From NCBI RefSeq assembly GCF_010723575.1, contig NZ_BLKZ01000002.1, forward strand, positions 806,001 to 870,000: a stretch of DNA of 64,000 nt, written 5' to 3'. The notes under the pieces were generated by a model. The model had not been told where the DNA came from and did not search any database. It saw only the letters and a program-made list of their open reading frames with translations. The DNA comes from Mycobacterium bourgelatii (GTDB lineage Bacteria > Actinomycetota > Actinomycetes > Mycobacteriales > Mycobacteriaceae). Positions 51,625 through 60,139 of this stretch are shown piece after piece (position 1 is the stretch's first letter; every line of letters starts with the position of its first letter). A program made the position numbers and the translations under genes.

Positions 51625-52584
51625 ATGCGCGCAGCGTTAGTCAGTTGCCGGTTCCTCCTCGCCGTAGCCGTCATATTGGCCCCGGTCGGTTGCGGTCCTA
51701 GTGAGCGGCAAAATGGCGATCCGTCAGGGCCAGGCGCGGCGGGTGACTTTGCCGGTCCCGTGGACATCGGCGACGGCCGCCACCTCTACCTCGAATGCCG
51801 CGGCCAGGGGGGCCCGACGATCGTGCTGGAATCCGGCTACCACGACTCGTCCGATCCCTGGGTCCAGTCCGACGCTGCCGCGCCCGCCGTCGGTCCCGCT
51901 GTGCTCGCTGCCCTTGCCGGCGGTCATCGGGTCTGCGCGTACGACCGGCCCGGCACGGTGCGACACTCAGATCCGCCCAGCATCAGCGACCGCAGCACAC
52001 CCGCCGCGATGCCGCGTACCGCCCGCGACGTGGTGAACGACCTCCACAATCTGCTCGAAGCCGCCCACATCCCAGGCCCTTATGTTCTGGTCGGGCATTC
52101 GCTGGGAGGCGTGTTTGCCCGGCTCTACGCTCAGACCCACCCCAACGAGGTACGTGCCATCCTTTTCGTCGACGCGTTCTCCGTCGAGATGCCGGCGCTG
52201 ATGGGCGCCCAATGGCCCACCTACAAGGAGTCGCTCGATACTCCGTCGCCGCAGCTCAAAGACACCGCCTCGTTCGAAATGATCGACATCGAGCAGAGCG
52301 TCGGCCAAGTGGCCACCGCTCCCGCGTTGCCTGACGTTCCGATCATGGTGCTGACCAAGGGCGACCCATTCGTGCCTCCGTCGTCCGTGCCGCCCGAGAA
52401 GGCGGAGTTTTCCGCGAAGCTGGAACAGGCTTGGCTGCAAGGCCAATCAGAGCTTGTGGCGCTCCGCCCACAAACACCGCAGGTCGTCGCGGCCGGCAGC
52501 GATCACTATGTCCAGATTCATCAACCTGATCTGGTCGTGGCCGGTGTCGAGCTGTTGCTGCGCCGCGCCGCCGGCAACCGATGA
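51625..52584 (+). CDS. Alpha/beta hydrolase, probable lipoprotein
   Basis: A 319-aa protein. The signal peptide ends in APVGC (candidate lipobox, Cys23). The hydrolase domain has VLESGYHDSSDPW, the nucleophile GHSLGG, the acid in LTKGDPF and the His in GSDHYVQIHQPD, so a complete Ser-Asp-His triad is likely. ATG 51625 is the better start; an ATG at 51610 lacks a ribosome binding site. It should be an exported esterase or lipase. Confidence 0.8.
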   Translation: MRAALVSCRFLLAVAVILAPVGCGPSERQNGDPSGPGAAGDFAGPVDIGDGRHLYLECRGQGGPTIVLESGYHDSSDPWVQSDAAAPAVGPAVLAALAGGHRVCAYDRPGTVRHSDPPSISDRSTPAAMPRTARDVVNDLHNLLEAAHIPGPYVLVGHSLGGVFARLYAQTHPNEVRAILFVDAFSVEMPALMGAQWPTYKESLDTPSPQLKDTASFEMIDIEQSVGQVATAPALPDVPIMVLTKGDPFVPPSSVPPEKAEFSAKLEQAWLQGQSELVALRPQTPQVVAAGSDHYVQIHQPDLVVAGVELLLRRAAGNR

Positions 52585-52591
52585 GGCCGGA

Positions 52592-53416
52592 CTAAGGGGT
52601 CTTGAGAAATACGTCGTTGAGCGTGACGGTGCGAAGGTTCCGCTCGCGGATGATCTCGACCAGTTGCGGATACACATGGGTGACGGGCTTGTGATTGAGG
52701 TGTCCGATCACGATGGCCTGCGGGGTGAAGAATTGGTCGGCCATCTCGATGATGTATTCCTCGGTGATCAGCGTCGAATCCGATAGCGATCCCGACCACA
52801 ACACCGGGACGGTGTAGCCGAATTCTGCCGCGACAGCGTCAACCTCGGCATTGCGCTTCGCATACGGGGGTCGCCAATAGGGTTTCGCGCCGCTGCCATA
52901 GGTCTTCTTGAGGAAGTCGTCGTTTCGCTTAAGTTGTTGGGCGATCTCACTTTTCGGAAGCGTCGTCAGATCCGGGTGGGACCAGGTGTGGTTGCCCAAC
53001 TGGATCTGGCCGGACTCGACCAGCGGACGTAGCGCCGCGACGTTTTCGGTCCAGGAGTCGTAGACCCCGTTGACGAAGAAGGTCAGGCGGATGCCGGTGT
53101 CCTTGGCGAATTGGGTGTAGGCGCCGACGACTTCGCTGCTCACGCCGTCGTCCACGGTCAGCGCGAGCAGGTCGCCGTTCCCGGGGAGCTGGCTCAGTGC
53201 CCCACCGCCGGGCAGTCGGATGCGCGAGGTCGGCGGTGGCGGTGGCAGCAAGCCCCCGGTGGACCGCCCCGCGAATAGCGATTCGCCGGGGTTGGGTGTC
53301 GGCGTCTGGGCGAAAGTCCGGGATTGTGGGTCGACGATGCACCGGGCCGCTCCCACCGCCAGCACTGTGCTGGCTGCGAGCGACCCTAGGAAACGGCGCC
53401 GGTTCAGATCTGACAT
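52592..53416 (-). CDS. Exported polysaccharide deacetylase (NodB homology)
   Basis: A 274-aa protein. An N-terminal Tat-like signal (NRRRFLGSLAASTVLAVGAA, residues 5-24) is followed by a Pro-rich linker. The NodB motifs are LTVDDGVSS (motif 1, Asp-Asp), NHTWSHPDL (motif 2, the two metal His), WRPPYAKRN (motif 3) and VIGHLNHK near the end. It probably removes acetyl groups from cell-wall or glycan sugars outside the membrane. ATG 53416 was chosen because it starts the signal peptide. Confidence 0.86.
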   Translation of the reverse strand: MSDLNRRRFLGSLAASTVLAVGAARCIVDPQSRTFAQTPTPNPGESLFAGRSTGGLLPPPPPTSRIRLPGGGALSQLPGNGDLLALTVDDGVSSEVVGAYTQFAKDTGIRLTFFVNGVYDSWTENVAALRPLVESGQIQLGNHTWSHPDLTTLPKSEIAQQLKRNDDFLKKTYGSGAKPYWRPPYAKRNAEVDAVAAEFGYTVPVLWSGSLSDSTLITEEYIIEMADQFFTPQAIVIGHLNHKPVTHVYPQLVEIIRERNLRTVTLNDVFLKTP

Positions 53417-53746
53417 TTCTGCGCCGCCATTCCGGTGGGCCACAACCCAGTTGGACCCGGCCGCGGGGCACCTAGGTCAACTGTCGACGTCACCACAGCA
53501 GCGAACCGTACCAGCGCCAGGGTCGATTTGCGGGGTACGCAGCGGGAGGGTCGGCCTCCTATTTGCCAACGGAGATCGACTTGTGACGTAAGTCAGGAAG
53601 AAGCCTGCCTTGGTGCGCGACCAGCGGCAGCGTGAGCAGGGCGGACGCCGGCGTAGGACGCGCCGCGAGCCGACGGCCGGGCGGCGGCGAGATCGCGTCA
53701 AAGTAACCGAAACGTCACTCGACGGACTGTTTATGGCGTTGTTTGC
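53417..53746. other. Intergenic region
   Basis: I see no gene, repeat or clear operator in these 330 bp. It lies upstream of the deacetylase gene and downstream of the PPOX gene (both minus strand), so it should hold the deacetylase promoter. Confidence 0.4.
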
Positions 53747-54301
53747 TCACGAAGGGTCGGGAGCGTCCCAGGCGACCACGCCGGAGACCCAGTGGCTGAG
53801 TTCCCGTACCTCGTCGTTGCGGTGCAGGTGGCGTGGTGGTGTCGCGAAAGTCGAATAGGGCCGGCAGCGGATCACCACGCGGTTTTCGCGTTCACACATC
53901 ACTTCGACGCTGGGCCGGGCCTCGGCGCCGAGCGGTTGCCCGGACATCCGGCCCGCGACCGCCATCATGACGTCGACCGCGAGGGCGCGGTCGGTGTCGA
54001 TGGTGGCATCGGCGTACACCTGCAAGTAGGTGAAGGGCCACCGCTCGTCGAGAACGCACAGGCTGACCTTCCCGTCGCGCCGAACTACGCGGGCCTTGCC
54101 GCGTCCGGCCATGGTCGACACCAGTAGCTCATCGTCGTCGGTGGGGATGTAGTAGACGACGGACATCGACGGGCCGTCGTTGCGGCGGCGGTACCCGAAC
54201 ACGCACGTGCGGTGGGTGCGGACGAATTCCCGACGCTCGGAGGGGAGCATGTCGCGGTCGGTGGGAGCGGTATACGGCTCGGCGGCCAGGGGCATCAGCA
54301 T
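53747..54301 (-). CDS. Pyridoxamine 5'-phosphate oxidase-fold protein (PPOX/F420 class)
   Basis: A 184-aa split-barrel protein. The pattern RTHRTCVFGYRRRNDGPSMS then VVYYIPTDDDELLVSTMAGRGKAR (in two runs), VRRDGKVSLCVLDERWPFTYLQV is typical of the PPOX class binding FMN or F420. GTG/ATG options are 54301 and 54295. It is divergent from a TetR gene, likely its regulator. Confidence 0.8.
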   Translation of the reverse strand: MLMPLAAEPYTAPTDRDMLPSERREFVRTHRTCVFGYRRRNDGPSMSVVYYIPTDDDELLVSTMAGRGKARVVRRDGKVSLCVLDERWPFTYLQVYADATIDTDRALAVDVMMAVAGRMSGQPLGAEARPSVEVMCERENRVVIRCRPYSTFATPPRHLHRNDEVRELSHWVSGVVAWDAPDPS

Positions 54302-54341
54302 GGCGAAGCATCCTCGCGACGAGGGGCGTTGACCCCAAAAC

Positions 54342-54370
54342 TATTAATGGATACAGTGTGACCATAAATA
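54342..54370. promoter_or_regulatory. Inverted repeat TATTAATGG-N11-CCATAAATA
   Basis: Eight of nine arm positions pair. It lies between the PPOX gene (start 54301, minus) and TetR, and covers the TetR start (GTG 54358; ATG 54370). Likely operator of this TetR. Confidence 0.5.
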
Positions 54371-55038
54371 TGCACGACGTCAACCAGCGGACTTCCGGCC
54401 GTCCCCGGGGTCGTCCGCCAATGCCGCCGGACCGGATCGTCGCCGCGGCCCTCGAACTCGTCGATGAGCAAGGCGCAGACGCGTTGTCGATGCGATCGCT
54501 GGCGCAGCGCCTCGGATCGGGGACGGCCACGCTTTATCGACATTTCGCCAGCCGCGACGAAGTGGTCGCGATGGTCGTCGACCGGATGCTCGGAGAGGTC
54601 GATCTGGACGCCACCGCGGTAGCCGTCCTGCCCTGGCAGCAGGCCTGTACGTCGTTCGCGGAGCGGATGTTCGACGCCCTGAGCCGGCACGGCAATGTCG
54701 CGCCGTTGTTGGTCGGGCATGTCCCGGTGGGACCCAATGCGACGGCCCTTCGCGAACTTATGTTGTCGGTCCTGCTCGACCACGACTTCCCGCCCGCGAC
54801 CGCCGCTCGCGTCTATGCAACCCTGACGCGCTACGTGCTCGGTTTCGCGATCCAGCGCACGTGCGAGCGACACGACTCCGAGGTTGCCTCGGTATTCCGC
54901 GGTCTTGATCCCGCAGGCTTTCCCGCGACGGCGGCCGTGGCCGGCGACTTACCCGTTCCTCTGGAAGAGGAGTTCGCGTTCGGATTACGGCTGATCGTGA
55001 CCGGGCTGGAGCGCGGATCGTCAGGCATGGGTTCCTGA
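54358..55038 (+). CDS. TetR-family transcriptional regulator (TetR_C_1-like)
   Basis: A 226-aa protein: RPRGRPPMPPDRIVAAALEL, VDEQGADALSMRSLAQRLGS and TATLYRHFASRDEVVAMVVD form the DNA-binding domain. The C-terminal domain is of the tetracycline-repressor type. GTG 54358 is the longest start; ATG 54370 is also good. It is divergent from the PPOX gene. Confidence 0.86.
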   Translation: MTINMHDVNQRTSGRPRGRPPMPPDRIVAAALELVDEQGADALSMRSLAQRLGSGTATLYRHFASRDEVVAMVVDRMLGEVDLDATAVAVLPWQQACTSFAERMFDALSRHGNVAPLLVGHVPVGPNATALRELMLSVLLDHDFPPATAARVYATLTRYVLGFAIQRTCERHDSEVASVFRGLDPAGFPATAAVAGDLPVPLEEEFAFGLRLIVTGLERGSSGMGS

Positions 55039-55056
55039 CGATCCGCGGACCAGGAT

Positions 55057-55800
55057 TTATTCGCCGAAGTTCGCGCCAGCCGGCGCCGGTGCCGGAGCGG
55101 GAGCGGGACCGGCGTTCAGACGACTCGCGGCGAACGCCGCGCCCTGCTCGATCATGGCGCCGTCGTCGGCGTAGGTGTTGTGTGCGGCGAAGTTCATCCC
55201 CTCCGAGCACACCGGGTCATCGGTGGCACAGATCTTGATGGTCTTGGCTTGGTACATGGGGCCGATGGCCACCGGTGGTTGGCCGAGGAATTCCATGGCC
55301 CGCACGTTCGGTAAGCCGAACAGGACAACCGACGAGATGTTGTCGGCGATAGCGGGATCCAGCGGCTTCGGAACGCTTGCGGGGTCGATCCCGGCCGGGA
55401 CGGCGGCCGAGGTGACGAATCCCATGACGGCCGCGCCCTGAGAGAACCCGCCGAGCACCATGCTGGTCTTGGGGCAGGCGCTTGCCATGGACACGACGTG
55501 CGCCCCCGCGTCTCTAATCCCGTCGACGCCGGTGGCCCACTCCTCGCTGGCTGGGTAGTTGACCGCGTATACGCCCAGTGACTTTGCGCCGATGCGCGGA
55601 CGCAGCGAATCGATGAATGCCTGACCCGTTGGTCCAGGTCCAGGCTCCTCGCCCGTGCCGCGCGCGAATACGACTTCGACGTCGGGGCACGGCTGGGCGG
55701 AGGCAGTGGGGACAGCGGATCCATTGAGGACTGAGGTGCCCAGACAAGTGGCCGCTACCGCTGCAGGAACTATGAATCGAACGACGTGGCGTGCACTCAT
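55057..55800 (-). CDS. Cutinase-family secreted esterase (Culp)
   Basis: A 247-aa protein with a signal peptide ending near PTASAQP (about residue 36). Cutinase features are CPDVEVVFARGTGEEPG, the nucleophile GGFSQGAAV, the Asp region CATDDPVC with its disulfide, and the His in FAAHNTY. The last 20 residues are a Pro-Ala repeat (PAPAPAPAPAG). Mycobacterial Culps hydrolyse lipid esters in the envelope. Confidence 0.9.
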   Translation of the reverse strand: MSARHVVRFIVPAAVAATCLGTSVLNGSAVPTASAQPCPDVEVVFARGTGEEPGPGPTGQAFIDSLRPRIGAKSLGVYAVNYPASEEWATGVDGIRDAGAHVVSMASACPKTSMVLGGFSQGAAVMGFVTSAAVPAGIDPASVPKPLDPAIADNISSVVLFGLPNVRAMEFLGQPPVAIGPMYQAKTIKICATDDPVCSEGMNFAAHNTYADDGAMIEQGAAFAASRLNAGPAPAPAPAPAGANFGE

Positions 55801-55873
55801 GCCGCAATTGTGCCCACCAAGACGCGTTTCAAAACCACCATATTTGGCACATTCTGATCGTGCTCAAATACAG

Positions 55874-56866
55874 CTAAGCGCTGGCCCGGTTGACCTGCGG
55901 CAGGACGTCGTCGACCAGCAACTGCAGACTGGCCCAACCGTCGTCGATCGGGAGCCCGCCGACCAGCGGATTTACCACGACTTCCGTTCTCCCGCTGCGA
56001 ATCTGGTCAATTAGTTGCGCCGGTGTAAGTATCTCGACGCTGTTGAGTCGGCGCAGGTCGGCAACGGATGTTGCAGGCGTCTCATTGGGCCGGGGTACCC
56101 CGGCGCGCCGCCACGCACTGTATTCGGCGACCTCAGTCATGATGAAACCGCCGTAACGAGACCAGGCTTCGTCGGGATCGGCGTGCAGCAGCGTGACAGT
56201 ACTGCCATTTTCGGGGTAGTAGGCGAAGCCGGTCTTGCCGTGTCTGAGCAACTCCTGCTCGTAAACCGCCACCAAGTCGGGCATTGGCATCGGTGGCGAG
56301 AAGGGCAATCCGAAGCGCGCCGCCCGCCGCGCCGCCGCTGGGGTCATCCCCCCGACGAAAACGATTGGATGTGGCCGGGTGTGCGGCTTTGGCGTTACGT
56401 CGATGCGCTTGCCCTGATATTCGAAAGGTTCGTCACGCCATGCCTGGAGCAGTACTGACAGGCAGTGGTCCATCAGGACTCCGCGGCGCAACCAGTCCTT
56501 TCCGGCGGCGTGGTACTCCTCGGGGCGGTAGCCCATCCCGGCGACGAAGCTGAAACGGCCCTGGGTGATGTTGTCCAGCACGGCGACATCTTCGGCAAGC
56601 CGTATCGGGTCGTAGAGCGGAACGATCAAGGCATTGATGCTGATTCGCACCTTGCGGGTTCTGCCGGCGACCGCGGCGGCCAGGATCAGGGGCGACGGTA
56701 GCCATCCCGTCGCCGCAAGGTGGTGTTCCTCCGCGCTTACGGCGGTGAAGCCGCTCCGGTCCGCATACTCCGCCATCTCGAGCGCGGCCTGATAGCGGTC
56801 CCCATGGCGCGCGTTCGGGTCGGCAATGTTGGTCATATTCAGCCGTAAGGCGGTGAGCAGGCCCAT
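55874..56866 (-). CDS. LLM-class flavin-dependent oxidoreductase (luciferase-like)
   Basis: A 330-aa luciferase-like TIM barrel. Clues are YADRSGFTAVSAEEHHLAATGW, VPLYDPIRLAEDVAVLDNIT, GRFSFVAGMGYRPEEY and PHPIVFVGGMTPAAARRAAR. It could use FMNH2 or F420. It starts 12 bp after a TetR gene on the same strand, forming a TetR-LLM operon whose promoter carries the operator 57559-57583. Confidence 0.87.
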   Translation of the reverse strand: MGLLTALRLNMTNIADPNARHGDRYQAALEMAEYADRSGFTAVSAEEHHLAATGWLPSPLILAAAVAGRTRKVRISINALIVPLYDPIRLAEDVAVLDNITQGRFSFVAGMGYRPEEYHAAGKDWLRRGVLMDHCLSVLLQAWRDEPFEYQGKRIDVTPKPHTRPHPIVFVGGMTPAAARRAARFGLPFSPPMPMPDLVAVYEQELLRHGKTGFAYYPENGSTVTLLHADPDEAWSRYGGFIMTEVAEYSAWRRAGVPRPNETPATSVADLRRLNSVEILTPAQLIDQIRSGRTEVVVNPLVGGLPIDDGWASLQLLVDDVLPQVNRASA

Positions 56867-56878
56867 TTTTGACGGTCG

Positions 56879-57529
56879 TCAAGCCTGGCCGCGGGTGCGT
56901 GCGAACAGGGTTCCCCGGATGAGACTCTTGGCCGAGTCCAGGGTGGCGTCATAGGCGTCCGGCGAGAGACTGGCCGCCCGTTCCGACAGGCCGCGGGTCA
57001 GCGCGCAAATCGCATCCACCGTCGCGGCCGCGTTAGTTTCCGGTGACAGCAACCCCTGCGCCTGTGCATCGGCGATGATTTCGGTGACGACGTCGCGCAG
57101 CGCTCTGGACCCCGGGTATTGAGGGCCACCGTGGGGGAGTTGGGCGGCGCTCTCGGCGCGCACCGCACGCAGGAAGGCCGCCAGGTCGGGAAATTCGCGC
57201 CGCAACCGCTTCGACTCGTCCAGTACCGCATCGAGCCGGTCCACGACGTCAGCGGATTTTGCCGCAGCGGCGCGAAGCCGCGGCAGAACGACCTCCTCGA
57301 TCTCCGCGCCGGTCGCTCTGAGCAGCTCCGATTTGTTCGGAAAGTAGTGGTACAGACTGCCGCTGGTCATGTCGGCAGCTTTGGCGATCTCACGGATGGT
57401 GGCCTGGGTGTAGCCGACCTGCGCGACACAACGCATGGCGGCCGTGAGAATCCGCCGGCGGGTGTGCTCACCGCTGGCGCCGACCGGTCGGCCCAGGTGA
57501 GCCCCTGATTCAGATGGCGCGACGGCCAC
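56879..57529 (-). CDS. TetR-family regulator, paralogue A of a divergent pair
   Basis: A 216-aa protein: LGRPVGASGEHTRRRILTAA, MRCVAQVGYTQATIREIAKA, MTSGSLYHYFPNKSELLRAT. It is the same length as the divergent TetR at 57609 and matches it through the whole DNA-binding domain. GTG 57529 is the start. It is in operon with the LLM gene. Confidence 0.88.
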   Translation of the reverse strand: MAVAPSESGAHLGRPVGASGEHTRRRILTAAMRCVAQVGYTQATIREIAKAADMTSGSLYHYFPNKSELLRATGAEIEEVVLPRLRAAAAKSADVVDRLDAVLDESKRLRREFPDLAAFLRAVRAESAAQLPHGGPQYPGSRALRDVVTEIIADAQAQGLLSPETNAAATVDAICALTRGLSERAASLSPDAYDATLDSAKSLIRGTLFARTRGQA

Positions 57530-57558
57530 TTGGCAAACCCCTCAGCGGACAACCGAAG

Positions 57559-57583
57559 TAATCGATCAATCGAATATATTCGA
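57559..57583. promoter_or_regulatory. Shared operator and 14-bp palindrome between divergent TetR genes
   Basis: TAATCGATCAATCGAATA (57559-57576) resembles the sites at 58288, 61741 and 61799. It overlaps the perfect palindrome TCGAATATATTCGA (57570-57583). It lies between the two TetR starts. Confidence 0.6.
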
Positions 57584-57608
57584 CGACAACGGTGCCCTCG
57601 TCGAAAGG

Positions 57609-58259
57609 GTGGACACGACCACCATGACCCGTCCCCAGCTGGGCCGCCCGGTGGGCGCTAGCGGCGAGGAGACTCGCATGCGCATCATTTTCGCGGCCAT
57701 GAAATGCGTGGCTGAGGTCGGCTACGCGCGGGCGACCATCCGGGAGATCGCGCGTACGGCGAAGGTGACCAGCGCGAGCCTCTACAACTACTTTCCGAAC
57801 AAGGCGGAACTGATCAAGGCGACGATCGCGGCCCGGGCCGAATTCGCTATGCCCCTACTGCGGAAGGCCGCGGAAGGCCCTGGGGACATCGTCGGCCGGA
57901 TCGAAGCGGTGCTCGACGAATGTGGCCGCCTGGTGCGCAGGTATCCCGACCTGGCCGCGTTCGAGTGGGCCATCCGGGCCGACCAGGGCATGATCCTGGA
58001 TGCCCCGGACACGGTCGGGCGACTCGGGCCGGAGAGCGGATTCACGACGTTTCGCCAGCTCATCGAGGGGCTCGTCGATGACGCAAACCGGGCGGGCGAG
58101 TTGGGGACGGGAACGGACCCACAGGGTGTCGTCGAGGTGATCTATGCGCTCATCTTCGGCCTGACGGAACTGGCGGCGACATTGCCGCCGGAGGAATACA
58201 CCGCCGCCCTCGATGCGGCGAAGGTCATGGTCAGGGGCGCGTTGTTCGAGGCGGCCTGA
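57609..58259 (+). CDS. TetR-family regulator, paralogue B of a divergent pair
   Basis: A 216-aa protein: LGRPVGASGEETRMRIIFAA, MKCVAEVGYARATIREIART, VTSASLYNYFPNKAELIKAT, closely matching the divergent TetR at 56879. The ligand domains differ more. GTG 57609 or ATG 57624 is the start. It lies 47 bp upstream of the monooxygenase operon, which it probably controls through the 58288 site. Confidence 0.88.
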   Translation: MDTTTMTRPQLGRPVGASGEETRMRIIFAAMKCVAEVGYARATIREIARTAKVTSASLYNYFPNKAELIKATIAARAEFAMPLLRKAAEGPGDIVGRIEAVLDECGRLVRRYPDLAAFEWAIRADQGMILDAPDTVGRLGPESGFTTFRQLIEGLVDDANRAGELGTGTDPQGVVEVIYALIFGLTELAATLPPEEYTAALDAAKVMVRGALFEAA

Positions 58260-58287
58260 CGGAAAGCCCCGTCGGTGCCTCTTGAAT

Positions 58288-58301
58288 TGATCAAGCGATT
58301 A
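58288..58301. promoter_or_regulatory. Operator upstream of the monooxygenase operon
   Basis: TGATCAAGCGATTA shares ATCAAGCGATT with the sites at 61799-61814, and resembles the one between the TetR genes. It ends 5 bp before the ATG at 58307. Confidence 0.55.
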
Positions 58302-58306
58302 CTTAT

Positions 58307-60139
58307 ATGGTCGATGTCTCGGAGAGTGGAGTCGAGACCTTGACGGAGACGGTTCGCCCGGCGTTGGACGTCGACGCCCTGCGCCAGAAATATGCCGAGG
58401 AACGAGCCCGGCGATTGCGTACCGACGGGATCGCCCAGTACGTGGAGATCGCGGGCGAATTTGCCCACTTCGGTGCGGACCCGTGGGCGGACCCGGCTTT
58501 CACGCGGAACCCACTGGCCGACGAGGTGGACGTCGCGATCATCGGGGCCGGATTCGGCGGCTTGCTGACGGGTGCGCGGCTGCGCGAACTCGGGGTGCAA
58601 AGCGTGCGTTTGATCGACCGCGCGGCCGACGTGGGTGGCACCTGGTACTGGAACCGGTATCCGGGCATTGCCTGCGACGTCGAGTCCTACGTGTACATGC
58701 CGCTGTTGGAAGAGCTCGGATACTTGCCGACGGAGAAGTATGCCAAGGGGGCGGAAATCTTCGCCCACTGTCAACGCATCGCCGAGCATTACGACCTGTA
58801 CCGGGACGCCTGCCTGCAGACCGATGTGTACGAGATCCGTTGGGATTCGGCAGCTTCACGATGGATCATCCGAACCAACCACGGCGACGAGATGCGGGCG
58901 CGATTCGTCTCCATGGCCAACGGCTATCAGGCCAAGCCCAAACTGCCCGGCATTCCAGGAATCCGGTCGTTTCGCGGTCACAGCTTCCACACCAGCCGCT
59001 GGGATTACCGCTACACCGGTGAGAATCTGGAACAGCTTGGTGATAAGCGCGTCGGGATCATCGGTACGGGTGCCACGGCGATTCAATGCGTGCCGCACCT
59101 CGGGGCGGCAGCGCAACAATTGTTCGTCTTCCAACGCACCCCGTCGTCAGTCGATGTGCGCGCCAACGGGCCCACGGATCAGCAGTGGGCCAACGGTTTA
59201 CGGCCAGGCTGGCAGCGTGAACGCATCCAGAACTTCCAGATCCTGACCGCCGGTGGACAGGCGGAGAAGGACCTGGTCGCCGATGCCTGGACGAGCATCA
59301 CCCGCAAGCTGCCCGTCATGCGCCATGACACCGACGGTTTGGTGAACCCCGAACAACGCACGCGTGACATCGAATTGGCGGATTTCGCCAAGATGGAGGA
59401 GATCCGGGCGCGCGTCGACGACGTCGTGATCGACCGCGCCACCGCCGAGGCGCTCAAACCCTGGTACGGCTATTTCTGTAAGCGGCCATGCTTCCACGAC
59501 GACTATCTGCAGACGTTCAACCGCGACAACGTCACGCTCGTCGACACCCGCGGACGCGGCGTAGAGCGCATCATCGAGTCTGGCGTGGTCGTCGACGGCG
59601 TGCTGTATGAGCTTGACTGCTTGATTTTTGCGACCGGGTTCGAGGTCGGCACTGATTACTGCCGTCGCACCGGGTTCGAGTTGATCGGCCGCGATGGAAT
59701 GACATTGACCGAGCGCTGGCGCGATGGTGTGCGTACCTTCCAGGGCTTGCACGCCAACGGTTTTCCGAATTGCTTCATCCAGAGCATCGCCCAGGCGGGG
59801 TTGACGGTGAACTTCCCGTACCTGCTCGACGTGCAGGCCACCCACACCGCGTGGATCATCGCCTGGGCGCTAGAGCATGGCGTCGTCGAGGTGCAAGCCG
59901 CGCCGAGCGCCGAGGCTCAATGGGTGGATACGGTGTTACAGCGCTCGACAGCGAGCGCCGGCCGGGCAAAGACCTGCACCCCCGGCTACTACAACCGGGA
60001 GGGCATGGCCGACACCAAGACCCGTCAGGGCAGCTTCTTCTTCGGTACGCCCACCGAGTACGCCGACCTCCTCGAGGCGTGGCGGGCGCACGGCGACATG
60101 GCGGGGTTAGAGATTCGCGGCGGACAGGCCAGCGGATGA
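58307..60139 (+). CDS. Baeyer-Villiger-type flavin monooxygenase, long form
   Basis: A 610-aa protein. An N-terminal extension of about 70 residues precedes the FAD motif GAGFGG (80-85). The Baeyer-Villiger fingerprint is FRGHSFHTSRWDY (about 221-233), matching F-x-G-x3-H-x3-W. The NADPH-binding motif is GTGATAIQ. A further conserved stretch is FATGFEVGTDYCRRTGFEL. It is the size of cyclopentadecanone/steroid monooxygenases. ATG 58307 follows the operator. The next gene overlaps it. Confidence 0.9.
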   Translation: MVDVSESGVETLTETVRPALDVDALRQKYAEERARRLRTDGIAQYVEIAGEFAHFGADPWADPAFTRNPLADEVDVAIIGAGFGGLLTGARLRELGVQSVRLIDRAADVGGTWYWNRYPGIACDVESYVYMPLLEELGYLPTEKYAKGAEIFAHCQRIAEHYDLYRDACLQTDVYEIRWDSAASRWIIRTNHGDEMRARFVSMANGYQAKPKLPGIPGIRSFRGHSFHTSRWDYRYTGENLEQLGDKRVGIIGTGATAIQCVPHLGAAAQQLFVFQRTPSSVDVRANGPTDQQWANGLRPGWQRERIQNFQILTAGGQAEKDLVADAWTSITRKLPVMRHDTDGLVNPEQRTRDIELADFAKMEEIRARVDDVVIDRATAEALKPWYGYFCKRPCFHDDYLQTFNRDNVTLVDTRGRGVERIIESGVVVDGVLYELDCLIFATGFEVGTDYCRRTGFELIGRDGMTLTERWRDGVRTFQGLHANGFPNCFIQSIAQAGLTVNFPYLLDVQATHTAWIIAWALEHGVVEVQAAPSAEAQWVDTVLQRSTASAGRAKTCTPGYYNREGMADTKTRQGSFFFGTPTEYADLLEAWRAHGDMAGLEIRGGQASG